A stretch of DNA of 8,452 nt from UBA1138 sp036338615 (GCA_036338615.1 JAYZBT010000194.1:1-8452), one strand, 5' to 3'. Counted from the stretch's first letter, positions 1 through 6,728 are shown. Notes: a model not told the origin generated them from the letters alone. Translations and numbers: made by a program.

Positions 1-225
1 ATTGCGGGCAGGGGTACGGCGAACCCGATCGGGGCGATCCGTTGCGTTTCGCTAATGCTCGACCACTTTGGTCGTGGCGAATTGGCAGCGCGGGTCGAAG
101 CTGCGGTTGCCGCCTCGATCGAGCACGGGAGAACTACGCCCGACCTGGGTGGCCAACTCTCCACTGCGGAGGTCGGCAAGTGGATTATGGAGCAGATCGC
201 AGGGGCCCGCGCCGCGAGCACATAG
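1..225 (+). CDS. Isocitrate/isopropylmalate dehydrogenase family, C-terminal 74 residues (partial)
   Basis: The frame is open from base 1 to a TAG stop, and the gene begins before the window. The visible residues start IAGRGTANPIGAI, which matches the (D)IAGKGxANPxGAI segment of NAD(P)-dependent beta-decarboxylating dehydrogenases. There follows a helix (SLMLDHFG) and, at residues 44-51, RTTPDLGG. This segment resembles the C-terminal TPDLGG of NAD-type isocitrate, homoisocitrate and some isopropylmalate dehydrogenases. These enzymes oxidise and decarboxylate a 2-hydroxy-3-carboxy acid in the cytoplasm. The substrate cannot be decided because the substrate-binding N-terminal half is missing; NAD-isocitrate dehydrogenase is my first guess. 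The next gene starts 27 bases downstream on the same strand. The family call is firm and the exact enzyme is not. Confidence 0.85.
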   Translation: MAGRGTANPIGAIRCVSLMLDHFGRGELAARVEAAVAASIEHGRTTPDLGGQLSTAEVGKWIMEQIAGARAAST

Positions 226-252
226 AAGCGAACCAGAAAGGCGGAATCCGAT

Positions 253-588
253 ATGGCGGAAAGACGCACCCTCGGTCAGATCCTCATGAGCCTCGGCAGG
301 ATCTCCGAGGAGGATGTGAGCACAGCCCTCGCGTACCAGAGGGACAACGGGGGCTACTTTGGTGGGGCGCTCGTGGGATGTGGCATTGTGTCGGCGGAAG
401 AGCTCGAGTGGGGACTCGCGTCCCAGTTCGACCTCCCCTACGTCTTCCCGGACGCGGAGGCGATCGACCCAGAGGCGGCGGCGCTGGTATCGCCCGAGTG
501 GGCGTTGGCCCACCTGACGCTTCCCATCATGAGGACCGGCGACACGCTCACCGTGATAGTCGAGTCGCCCATCAAGACCCCGACGTGA
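253..588 (+). CDS. GspE/PilB-type N-terminal domain protein, truncated at a deletion junction
   Basis: This ORF encodes 111 residues from an ATG with a weak purine-rich AGAAAGG about 12 bases upstream. Residues 6-29 (TLGQIL...AL..Q) and 35-58 (FGGALV.CGIVS.EEL...LASQ) form a tandem helical repeat typical of the T2SSE_N domain found at the front of GspE and PilB ATPases. The following residues DLPYV and LPIMRTGDTLTVIVESP (about 60-106) continue that domain. Such domains, some of which bind cyclic-di-GMP in the MshEN subfamily, regulate or dock secretion and pilus ATPases. The domain stops at residue 109 (PIKT). Immediately after this the reading frame changes to PilT sequence and the native frame meets a TGA. 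The natural C-terminus is therefore missing. It may have been a stand-alone regulatory protein lying before pilT, or the N-terminus of an ATPase; the sequence cannot tell which. Confidence 0.75.
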   Translation: MAERRTLGQILMSLGRISEEDVSTALAYQRDNGGYFGGALVGCGIVSAEELEWGLASQFDLPYVFPDAEAIDPEAAALVSPEWALAHLTLPIMRTGDTLTVIVESPIKTPT

Positions 589-1067
589 TCCTCATCGGTG
601 AGATGCGTGACCAAGAGACGATCGAGCTGGGTATCACAGCCGCCGAGACCGGTCAGCTGGTCTTCGGAACGCTGCACACGTCGTCTGCGCCGAAGACCGT
701 CGACCGCATCATCGACGTATTTCCTGCGGGGCAGCAGGACCAGATCCGTGCGATGCTGGCGGAATCGCTGAAGGGCGTGATCGCTCAGGTGCTGTTGAAG
801 ACCAAGGACGGCAAGGGTCGGCGCGCGGCCCTTGAGATCATGGTGGCCACGAACGCCGTCTCGAACCTCATCCGCGAAAACAAGATCCACCAGATCCCGT
901 CCATGATCCAAACCGGTAAGAAGGACGGCATGCAACTCCTGGATCAGCACATTCACGAGTACCTGATGTCGGGGGTGATCACTGCGGAAGAGGCGTACAT
1001 GAAGTGCAACAACAAGTCTGCGTTCAAGCAGTATCTAGACGAACCGCCGTCGGAAATGTTCAGCTAG
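573..1067 (+). pseudogene. pilT: PilT twitching motility ATPase, C-terminal half only
   Basis: From base 573, in the frame offset from the preceding ORF, 164 residues match the second half of PilT, the hexameric ATPase that depolymerises type IV pili at the inner membrane. Visible landmarks are QDPDVILIGEMRD with the Walker B glutamate, then ETIELGITAAETG and LVFGTLHTSSA with the His-box histidine. After these come the long helix around LAESLKGVIAQVLL and the tail MQLLDQHIHEYLMSGVITAEEA. PilT proteins are about 340-380 residues long, so roughly the first 190 are absent, including the Walker A P-loop and the Asp box. This fragment cannot bind ATP in the normal way. The frame happens to stay open upstream to base 42, but that stretch is not PilT-like; it overlaps the two preceding genes in another frame. 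Either a real internal deletion or an assembly collapse explains this. Confidence 0.85.
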
Positions 1068-1080
1068 TCGTGCTGGCGTC

Positions 1081-1665
1081 ATGATCCCCGGGCACGCTTC
1101 GGACCTCGCGACGATGATCGGGGAGTCCGAGCGGCAGCGTGCCGAAGTCGCACAGATCCTTGCTTCTCTTTCGACTGGACAGGCCCATTGGCGCCCCAGC
1201 GAGCAGAAGTGGTCAGTGCTCGGGCACGTGGCGCACATGTGTTTGGTGAATGAATCCTACACCCAGGCGATCGATGCGTGTATCGCGAAGGCTCGCGAGC
1301 GTGGGCGCCTCTCCAAGGGTCCATACAAGCATGGGTGGTTTGGACGCTGGTTCACGAGATCCATGGAGCCACCGCCCAAACGGCGCTGGGTCACGGGGAA
1401 AGCGATGGTGCCGGACCCCGGACTGGACGGCTCCGAGGTCGGTCCCCGCTTCGAGCATGTTCAAGGCGAATTGGATCGGCTGATGGGGGATGGGCGTGGA
1501 GTCGACCTGGGAAGAGCACGCTTCTCTTCACCGTTTGCGAGGGTCCTTCGCCTGTCGCTCGGCACGGGTTTTTCGGTGTTGCTCGCGCACAACCGCCGCC
1601 ACATTTGGTTGATTCGCGAAGTGATGGCGGGCGACGTCTTTCCGGTGGCGGCGGAGGGTGCGTGA
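1081..1665 (+). CDS. DinB-fold (DinB_2/YfiT-like) putative metal-dependent protein
   Basis: The product has 194 residues, a usual length for the DinB/YfiT four-helix-bundle superfamily. Members bind a divalent metal through three histidines, and characterised relatives include bacillithiol and mycothiol transferases and damage-inducible proteins. The expected ligands are visible: His49 in VLGHVAHM and His170 and His174 in LLAHNRRHIW near the C-terminus. A conserved-looking tryptophan segment (HWRPSEQKWSVLGH, residues 36-49) precedes the first histidine. The substrate is unknown and no thiol is implied by context. The ATG lies 13 bases after the pilT stop and has no clear Shine-Dalgarno sequence, so it may be translated by coupling to pilT or may begin at the Met at 1114. 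The family assignment is good; the function is open. Confidence 0.8.
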   Translation: MIPGHASDLATMIGESERQRAEVAQILASLSTGQAHWRPSEQKWSVLGHVAHMCLVNESYTQAIDACIAKARERGRLSKGPYKHGWFGRWFTRSMEPPPKRRWVTGKAMVPDPGLDGSEVGPRFEHVQGELDRLMGDGRGVDLGRARFSSPFARVLRLSLGTGFSVLLAHNRRHIWLIREVMAGDVFPVAAEGA

Positions 1666-1745
1666 CGGGGTGAACCGGCGGCGTCCCGAGGGGTAGCCTG
1701 TGGTCCACTAACCACTGACCCGACCCCTTCTAGAATTGAGGCTCC

Positions 1746-2951
1746 ATGGCAACCCAAGGCCACACTCGCGATGTCGTCGTACTCTCCGGCAAGCGGACCG
1801 GTTTTGGAGCCTTCGGCGGATCACTGAAGGACTTCACGGCAACCGATCTCGGCGTGATCTCCAGCGCCGCCGCCATCGAGGCGGCCGGCATTTCCCCGGA
1901 TCAGGTCGACCACACTTTTTTCGGCAATGCGTTGCAGACTTCTGCCGACGCGATCTACCTCGCTCGCCATGTTGCGCTGCGCGCGGGTATCCCGCTGGAG
2001 AAGGGCGCTTTGACCGTAAACCGGCTGTGCGGGTCGGGCTTCGAAGCCATCGTCCAGGGTGCCAAGGAGATCATCCTCGGTGAGGCGGCGGTCTGCCTCA
2101 CCGGCGGCACCGAGTCGATGAGCCAGGCGCCCCACGTGGTGCGGGGAGCGCGCTTCGGCAACCTTCGGCTCGGTCCGGCCGGAAGGCAGTTCGAGGACCT
2201 CCTCTGGGAGTCCCTCACCGACACGCACTGTGACCTTACCATGGCGCAGACCGCAGAAGAGTTGGCCGACCGCTATGACGTTTCCCGGGAGGAGGTCGAC
2301 CGCGTGGCGGTCGAGTCTCAGCGCCGGGCCAAGGCCGCCTGGGACGCAGGGTATTTCGACGCCGAGATCGCTCCCGTCACGATCAAGACGCGAAAGGGCG
2401 AGGTCGTATACGCCGCCGATGAGCATATCCGGCCCGACACGACGGTGGAGGCACTGGGCGGTCTGCGGCCGTACTTCAAGAAGGATGGGCTGGTCACCGC
2501 GGGGAACGCGAGTGGCATCGGTGACGGGGGCGCGAGCGCTGTTCTGGCAAGCGCAGAATGGGCGGAGGCCAACGGAATTCAGCCGCTGGGTAGGATCGTC
2601 TCGTGGGGCTTCGTGGGGGTCGAGCCCAAGGTGATGGGGATCGGACCCGCGCCCGCGGCCCGGTTGGCGTTGGAAAAGGCGGGGATGTCCCTGGAGGACA
2701 TGGACCTCTTCGAGGTGAACGAGGCGTTCGCTCCCCAGTGCAAGTCCGTCGAGAAGGAGCTCGGCCTGAATCCGGAAAAGACGAACGTGAACGGAGGTGC
2801 CATCGCGATCACGCATCCGCTGGCCGCCTCTGGGGCGCGGATCACGATCCATCTCATGCATGAACTGCGCCGTCGCGGCGGGAGATTCGGTCTCGGTTCT
2901 GCGTGCATTGGCGGAGGTCAGGGCGGCGCGGTCATCGTCGAGGCCCTTTAG
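1746..2951 (+). CDS. 3-ketoacyl-CoA thiolase (acetyl-CoA C-acyltransferase), ACAA2-like
   Basis: The 401-residue protein has the full length of a biosynthetic/degradative thiolase. It cleaves 3-ketoacyl-CoA with CoA to acetyl-CoA and a shortened acyl-CoA, or runs backwards on acetyl-CoA, in the cytoplasm. The nucleophilic cysteine is Cys95 in NRLCGSGFEAI. GGTESMSQAP follows at 120-129, NEAFAPQ at 325-331, the active-site histidine is His357 in ITHPLAASG, and the second catalytic cysteine is Cys387 in ACIGGGQGG. Several stretches (SLTDTH, FKKDGLVTAGNASG, VNEAFAPQ, HELRRRGG) read very like mitochondrial ACAA2-type thiolase. The usual GHPLGxSG around the histidine is THPLAASG here. A GAGG element sits 4 bases before the ATG. 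With the hydroxyacyl-CoA dehydrogenase downstream it supplies the last two steps of beta-oxidation. Chain-length preference cannot be read from the sequence. Confidence 0.95.
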   Translation: MATQGHTRDVVVLSGKRTGFGAFGGSLKDFTATDLGVISSAAAIEAAGISPDQVDHTFFGNALQTSADAIYLARHVALRAGIPLEKGALTVNRLCGSGFEAIVQGAKEIILGEAAVCLTGGTESMSQAPHVVRGARFGNLRLGPAGRQFEDLLWESLTDTHCDLTMAQTAEELADRYDVSREEVDRVAVESQRRAKAAWDAGYFDAEIAPVTIKTRKGEVVYAADEHIRPDTTVEALGGLRPYFKKDGLVTAGNASGIGDGGASAVLASAEWAEANGIQPLGRIVSWGFVGVEPKVMGIGPAPAARLALEKAGMSLEDMDLFEVNEAFAPQCKSVEKELGLNPEKTNVNGGAIAITHPLAASGARITIHLMHELRRRGGRFGLGSACIGGGQGGAVIVEAL

Positions 2952-2990
2952 TGTCTCGCACGGCACACTAGCCGCGCAGCCGCCGAGAGT

Positions 2991-3845
2991 ATGAAGGAGC
3001 GTACCGGTAAGGGGCTCACCCGACGGGAGTTCGAAGCGGTCATCGGGCGGGCGGCCGAACTCGCGTCGTCTGACACGTCCGACAGGGACGCTGAGCTTTC
3101 GGAGATCGAGCTCTTTCGAATCGCTGGGGAAGTCGGCCTCGATAGTACGCACGTGCGACGGGCGTTGGAGGAGGTTCGGTCGGACTTGGCCCACGCGGGA
3201 CCGTTGGTCCGGTGGTTCGGGTCGCAGTTCATACGGGCAGCCCGTGTCGTACCCGGAAACAAGTCCCAGTTATCGGAGCGCCTGGACGAGTTCCTGGTGG
3301 GGACGCAGCTGCTCCAGTCCGTACGCAGAGGAAACGAACTCCTGCTGTATCGCCCGGCGGTCGATTGGGCGTCGCAAATTGCCCGCCGGGCGAGCTTCCA
3401 GACGCGGAAGTACTATATCGCTTCAGCGAAATCCGTCGAGATTCACCTGCAGCAATTGGAGGAGGGTAGGACACGCGTCGAACTGATCGTCGATCCTGGA
3501 ACACGAGGCGACAGCGTTGCGAGCGCCGCGGTGTTCGGAGGCATCGGGGGTGTGAGCTCCGGCGGTCTCGCGGGCTGGGCGCTCTCGACGCTCATGCCGG
3601 TCGGGCTCGCGGTAGGGCTCGGGGTCTTGGTCGGTGGGGCGGTCACGGGTGGTACTGCGTACCTCACAGGTGTCTCACACAAGAAGAAGTTGGTGGAGGT
3701 GCTAATCGAGATCGAGAGTGTGCTGGATATCTTGGAACGCGGAGAGTCGCTCGAGCCGCCCCCGGCGTCCTGGCGACGCTGGGTCAAGCGTCATTTCCAC
3801 GGCGTGGCCCGGGATCTGATGAAGTCGGACAGAGGATCATCATAA
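2991..3845 (+). CDS. Unrecognised two-helix membrane protein with N-terminal helical domain
   Basis: I do not recognise a named family for this 284-residue protein. Residues 8-64 form a compact charged helical segment (LTRREFEAVIGRAAEL ... LSEIELFRIAGEVGL ... VRRALEEV) that looks like a small regulatory or DNA/protein-binding helix-turn-helix-like module. Residues about 90-170 form a soluble alpha/beta stretch. Residues about 178-198 and 203-225 are two Gly/Ala/Val-rich hydrophobic segments separated by LMP, which is consistent with a membrane hairpin. A basic KKK follows, then a helical tail (EVLIEIESVLDILERGE) and a basic C-terminus. The ATG is 39 bases after the thiolase stop, preceded by GAGAG, and the stop is 46 bases before the likely start of the dehydrogenase gene. 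It therefore sits inside the acyl-CoA block and may be cotranscribed. Function unknown. Confidence 0.75.
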   Translation: MKERTGKGLTRREFEAVIGRAAELASSDTSDRDAELSEIELFRIAGEVGLDSTHVRRALEEVRSDLAHAGPLVRWFGSQFIRAARVVPGNKSQLSERLDEFLVGTQLLQSVRRGNELLLYRPAVDWASQIARRASFQTRKYYIASAKSVEIHLQQLEEGRTRVELIVDPGTRGDSVASAAVFGGIGGVSSGGLAGWALSTLMPVGLAVGLGVLVGGAVTGGTAYLTGVSHKKKLVEVLIEIESVLDILERGESLEPPPASWRRWVKRHFHGVARDLMKSDRGSS

Positions 3846-3848
3846 AGA

Positions 3849-3868
3849 GGACACCCAGTCGGGCGTCC
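3849..3868. other. Small inverted repeat between membrane-protein gene and dehydrogenase gene
   Basis: The two 8-base arms GGACACCC (3849-3856) and GGGCGTCC (3861-3868) enclose AGTC. All eight pairs can form in a minus-strand RNA with one G-U pair; a plus-strand RNA has one A-C mismatch. There is no good T-tract on the plus strand. It could be an mRNA hairpin upstream of the dehydrogenase start, or chance. Confidence 0.3.
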
Positions 3869-3881
3869 CATCAGTGAAACC

Positions 3882-3885
3882 GGAG
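3882..3885 (+). promoter_or_regulatory. Ribosome binding site deciding a TTG start
   Basis: GGAG lies six bases before TTG at 3892. The alternative GTG at 3874 has no Shine-Dalgarno sequence at a usable distance; the only purine-rich run, AAAGAGG, ends 23 bases before it. This favours the TTG as the true start of the dehydrogenase. Confidence 0.55.
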
Positions 3886-3891
3886 ACAACA

Positions 3892-4770
3892 TTGGATATC
3901 AAGAAGGTCGGTGTCGTAGGCTGTGGGCTCATGGGTGGCGGAATCGCGGAGGTCGCCGCGAAGAGTGGTTTCGATGTGGTCGTGCGAGAAGTGAACGAAG
4001 AGCTGCTCACGAAGGGAGAGGCCCGCATCCGGAAGTCGATGGATCGAGCGGTCGAGAAGGAGAAGCTCACCCAAGAGGATCGCGATGCCGCCATGGCGCG
4101 CCTGAGTTTCACGACCGAGGTCCCCGATCTCGCGGGTTGCGACATCGTGATCGAGGCCATCGTAGAGGAATTGGAGGCGAAGAACGCGCTCTTCGGTGAG
4201 CTCGACGCCCTCTGCGGTGAGAGCACGATCTTCGCGTCGAATACGAGCTCGTTAACCATCACGGACATGGCGGCTGCGACGTCCCGTGCCGACCGCTTCG
4301 TGGGCATGCACTTCTTCAATCCGGTCCCTGTCATGAAGCTCGTCGAGGTCGTTCGCACGATCGCCACCAGCGAGCAGACCTTCGACCGTGCCTTCGCCTT
4401 TGCGAAGGCGCTGGGGAAGGCGCCGGTCGCGGCGAAGGATAACTCGGGCTTCATCGTGAACCTGCTGTTGGTCCCCTACATGCTCGACGCGATTCGGCAG
4501 CTCGAGCGCGGCGTCGCGGGCGTAGAGGACATCGACAAAGCCATGGTGCTGGCGTGCGGCTACCCGATGGGACCGTTCGTCCTCTGCGACTTCGTGGGCC
4601 TCGATACGCTGTGCAAGATCGGCGAGATCATGTATGACGAGTACCGCGAAGAACGGTACGCTCCACCGCCGCTGCTCAAGCGGATCGTGGCGATGGGCCG
4701 CTTCGGTCGCAAGACCGGAATGGGCTTCTACGATTGGTCCGGAGAGAAGCCACGGGCGCTCCCGTTGTAG
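3892..4770 (+). CDS. hbd: 3-hydroxybutyryl-CoA / 3-hydroxyacyl-CoA dehydrogenase
   Basis: This 292-residue NAD(P)-dependent enzyme oxidises L-3-hydroxyacyl-CoA to 3-ketoacyl-CoA, or works in the reverse direction on acetoacetyl-CoA. Counting from the TTG start, the Rossmann motif GxGxxG is GCGLMG at residues 10-15. The catalytic set is Ser119 (SNTSSL), His140 (GMHFFNP), Glu152 (KLVEV) and Asn190 (FIVN), with the spacing expected for the family. The C-terminal dimerisation domain ends with GRKTGMGFYDW. I chose TTG at 3892 because of its GGAG and because the protein then begins with DIKKVGVVGCG, as is typical. A GTG at 3874 would add six residues. Its length matches single-domain Hbd/PaaH proteins, so it is not a FadB-type fusion, and no enoyl-CoA hydratase lies in the window. 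Its product is the thiolase substrate. Confidence 0.95.
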   Translation: MDIKKVGVVGCGLMGGGIAEVAAKSGFDVVVREVNEELLTKGEARIRKSMDRAVEKEKLTQEDRDAAMARLSFTTEVPDLAGCDIVIEAIVEELEAKNALFGELDALCGESTIFASNTSSLTITDMAAATSRADRFVGMHFFNPVPVMKLVEVVRTIATSEQTFDRAFAFAKALGKAPVAAKDNSGFIVNLLLVPYMLDAIRQLERGVAGVEDIDKAMVLACGYPMGPFVLCDFVGLDTLCKIGEIMYDEYREERYAPPPLLKRIVAMGRFGRKTGMGFYDWSGEKPRALPL

Positions 4771-4873
4771 GACGTGGCTCTGAGGTTGATGGGAGAAGTG
4801 CTGGCGCCGCCGACCGGGTTGGTCCCACTATTAGGAGTCGGGCCTGTGTTGTGGTGCCGGTGTCGATGCGTCC

Positions 4874-4880
4874 GGAGGAA
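4874..4880 (+). promoter_or_regulatory. Strong ribosome binding site of the AraC-type gene
   Basis: GGAGGAA is six bases before the ATG at 4887. It is the strongest Shine-Dalgarno sequence in this block and fixes the start of the regulator. The longer in-frame opening from 4734 would overlap the dehydrogenase gene and is not supported. Confidence 0.75.
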
Positions 4881-4886
4881 CCGCGC

Positions 4887-5672
4887 ATGATCGTGGCGTA
4901 CATCTCGGATCCATATCTCAGGGCTGTCGTCTCGCGTGCGGCACATCCTGAAGAGGAAGTGGTGCTCACGCCGTCGTTGGCCGACGAGGCCGTCGAATGG
5001 GGTTTTCCCCGCGTTGTCATCCGTTCGCCGTCGAGCGGAGGATCGCTCGTCGGAGTACGTCCTGAGATCCCGGTTTTCACGCTCGACGGTCCCAGGTTAA
5101 AGAGCTGGGAACAGGACCATGCTGCCGAGGAGTTTCCGCCCGGTCGACTGGAGTATGTCGCAAATAGGCTGCGTATCGCCATCGACACACAGAGTCAGGG
5201 CGCCTCCTGGGTGGACAGAACGTTGGCGGACCTCAGCAGGGCGGCGGGTGCCCCGCTGCCGGATCCGCTTCGTGCCTTCGGGAGGCGCGTTCTCGAGTTC
5301 CCGACGCACTACACGGATCTGCACGCGATGGCCGCCGCATGTGGCATGAGCCGAGGGGCATTGAAAGCGAGATTTCGGAGGCGTGGCTTGGAGTCGCCGT
5401 ACACCTATCTACGATGGTTCAGGATGATGGGTGTGGCGTATCTATTGGCGGACCGTGAGGTCACGATCTCTCACGCGGCCCACCGGCTCGGCTTCACATC
5501 GGACGGCAATCTGTGCCGCACTATGGTCGCACTGACGGGGCTCACCCCTACCGAGGTGCGTACTGTTCGGGGGTGGAATCGTCTGCTGATCAGCTTCGCG
5601 TGGACCCGTCTCACGCGGATGACCCTCCAGCGCTGGAAGGGGCTGGACCTCTTCGAGCGGCGGGTAGCCTAG
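4887..5672 (+). CDS. AraC-family transcriptional regulator with unusual N-terminal domain
   Basis: The protein has 261 residues from the ATG at 4887. The C-terminal part carries an AraC-type double helix-turn-helix. The first unit is at about residues 144-169 (LHAMAAACGMSRGALKARFR) and the second at about 193-224 (ISHAAHRLGFTSDGNLCR, followed by TGLTPTEVR). These bind DNA as a pair of recognition helices. The N-terminal 110 residues do not look like a cupin or a sugar-binding domain. They start MIVAYISDPYLRAVVSRA and continue with alternating strands and helices, which recalls a degenerate receiver-like fold, but I cannot confirm this. About 37 residues follow the second HTH unit. The gene lies 116 bases after the dehydrogenase stop on the same strand, so it may regulate the acyl-CoA genes; this is inference from position only. 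It converges on rpsU. Confidence 0.85.
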   Translation: MIVAYISDPYLRAVVSRAAHPEEEVVLTPSLADEAVEWGFPRVVIRSPSSGGSLVGVRPEIPVFTLDGPRLKSWEQDHAAEEFPPGRLEYVANRLRIAIDTQSQGASWVDRTLADLSRAAGAPLPDPLRAFGRRVLEFPTHYTDLHAMAAACGMSRGALKARFRRRGLESPYTYLRWFRMMGVAYLLADREVTISHAAHRLGFTSDGNLCRTMVALTGLTPTEVRTVRGWNRLLISFAWTRLTRMTLQRWKGLDLFERRVA

Positions 5673-5702
5673 CCTGCTCGGGGGTCTGCTCGCCTGTAGA
5701 AC

Positions 5703-5735
5703 AAAAAAACGGCCCTCCCGCCAGTGGGAGGACCG
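5703..5735 (-). terminator. Intrinsic terminator of rpsU
   Basis: Read on the minus strand, a ten-pair stem (CGGTCCTCCC with GGGAGGGCCG, one G-U pair) has a six-base loop (ACTGGC) and is followed directly by seven T. It begins 24 bases after the rpsU stop. On the plus strand no T-tract follows, so it does not serve the converging AraC gene well. A smaller five-pair hairpin (5739-5752) lies between it and the rpsU stop. Confidence 0.9.
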
Positions 5736-5759
5736 CCTCGACCGTGTGGTCGGCTGACG

Positions 5760-5954
5760 CTAGCGCTTGTTTCGACGCTGCCGCCTGCGCTCGCGGCGAA
5801 TCGCCGCTTCACGCTTCCGTTTACGCTGAGCGCTGGGCTTTTCATAGTACCGACGCTTGCGCAGTTCGGAGTAGAGACCAGAACGCTGCACTTTGCGCTT
5901 GAAGCGCCGCAGTGCGCGGTCGAGGCTCTCGTTATCCTGGACGACTACTTCCAA
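5760..5954 (-). CDS. rpsU: 30S ribosomal protein S21
   Basis: The 64-residue basic protein reads EVVVQDNESLDRALRRFKRK, then LRKRRYYEKPS and an arginine/lysine-rich tail ending RRQRRNKR. This is the S21 pattern. S21 sits on the small ribosomal subunit near the anti-Shine-Dalgarno end of 16S rRNA and helps initiation. There is no ATG at the right place. AAGGAG (5965-5970 on the minus strand) lies ten bases before TTG at 5954, which gives a normal S21 N-terminus and was chosen. A GTG at 5963 is only one base from the AAGGAG, too close for normal use, and would add three residues. The gene ends at its own strong terminator. Gene A lies 99 bases upstream in the same direction, so cotranscription is possible. 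Confidence 0.93.
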   Translation of the reverse strand: MEVVVQDNESLDRALRRFKRKVQRSGLYSELRKRRYYEKPSAQRKRKREAAIRRERRRQRRNKR

Positions 5955-5964
5955 GACGATCACG

Positions 5965-5970
5965 CTCCTT
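5965..5970 (-). promoter_or_regulatory. Ribosome binding site of rpsU
   Basis: AAGGAG on the minus strand is ten bases before the TTG at 5954 and one base before the GTG at 5963. The spacing favours the TTG. Confidence 0.6.
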
Positions 5971-6032
5971 AGGTAGATCCTGAATAGAACAAAGCTCAGA
6001 AAGCTAAATGTGGGGGTCGAGTCACACAACGG

Positions 6033-6049
6033 CCGCCGAAGAGGGGCGG
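6033..6049 (-). terminator. Weak hairpin after gene A
   Basis: CCGCC and GGCGG pair around a seven-base loop four bases after the gene A stop on the minus strand. The sequence after it (CCGTTGTG) has few T, so termination would be weak or factor-dependent. The hairpin could partly separate gene A from rpsU. Confidence 0.3.
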
Positions 6050-6053
6050 TTCC

Positions 6054-6728
6054 CTATGGAAGTCGGCCCTCGCGGTGCAAAACGTGTGTGTAGAGCCGGT
6101 AGGACTCGGGGTGTGCCAGAAAGTCCTGGGTCCAGGTCTCGAAGTCGGGTAGCGGCAGCAGCCCCTCGATATGATCTACGACCATCATCGCGAACTGAAC
6201 CCGATCCTTGCTGCGGAAGTCGATACTCTCGCCCTCGAGAATACGATCGACGGCGTGCTCGAAGTCCGACGGTTCGACCAAGCAGATGAGGTGAGAAACC
6301 TGGTCCAAACGGTAAGACGTATAGAGCGAGCGCAGTTCTTCGAGTTCCCCTCGTGTTGGAGGGTTCGTATCGACGTCAGCCCAGTCTCCGGCGATCTCTT
6401 GAGCATTCTGCTTGAGCAGGGTCCGAAAGCGCCCCTTCAGTGCTGGTGTCCCGTTCCCGCTTCGCAGACTTCTGTGTAGGGCGGAATCCAGTAGGCCGCT
6501 CAAGAGAGGACGACCCAACCCCCGGGCTTTGTCGTGGATCTCCGCTTCCGAGTCCTCGATGAAGATATCGGCGGTTCGGACTTCATCCTCCCCGTGGCCC
6601 GGTCGGAACGAGAAGTAACCGTGCCACAGGCCCCCGTCCTCCACGAAGGTGACGAGGAAGCACGCCCACGATTCACCATCCTTCTCGATGAACGCGACCG
6701 ACCGTCTACGCTCGCTCAGTGTCGTCAT
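6054..6728 (-). CDS. Unrecognised 224-residue protein (gene A), two shared modules
   Basis: I do not recognise a named family. The start is set at the ATG at 6728 (MTTLSERRRS). In-frame ATGs at 6782 and 6827 would add an Arg/Ser/Pro-rich stretch with no ribosome binding site, and the chosen ATG also lacks a clear one. There is no signal peptide or membrane segment, so the protein is probably cytoplasmic. Residues 21-56 form a beta-rich module, WACFLVTF...LWHGYFSF, followed by RTADIF. Residues 62-185 are mostly helical and charged. Residues 192-207 carry PLPDFETWTQDFLAHP. Both end modules recur in gene B at 8036-8452, in the opposite order. The gene lies upstream of rpsU on the same strand and diverges from the 7047 gene. 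It may be an accessory or stress-related protein, but nothing in the sequence shows a function. Confidence 0.75.
   Translation of the reverse strand: MTTLSERRRSVAFIEKDGESWACFLVTFVEDGGLWHGYFSFRPGHGEDEVRTADIFIEDSEAEIHDKARGLGRPLLSGLLDSALHRSLRSGNGTPALKGRFRTLLKQNAQEIAGDWADVDTNPPTRGELEELRSLYTSYRLDQVSHLICLVEPSDFEHAVDRILEGESIDFRSKDRVQFAMMVVDHIEGLLPLPDFETWTQDFLAHPESYRLYTHVLHREGRLP

Noticed and set aside
42..572. Open frame leading into the PilT fragment, suggesting a 341-residue protein
   Set aside because: The translation is Arg/Gly-rich and unlike PilT. Bases 1-225 and 253-579 code for recognisable proteins in another frame, so this is chance openness in GC-rich DNA.
1731..1736. TAGAAT as a -10 box for the thiolase gene
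   Set aside because: No acceptable -35 box lies 16-18 bases upstream, and the start site would fall almost on the ATG.
1821..3194. 457-residue open frame on the minus strand
   Set aside because: It lies opposite the thiolase gene, is Arg/Asp/Leu-rich without domain signals, and ends inside the next gene. It is a shadow of real plus-strand coding.
4734..4886. Longer N-terminus for the AraC-type regulator
   Set aside because: It would overlap the dehydrogenase gene, and a far better ribosome binding site serves the ATG at 4887.
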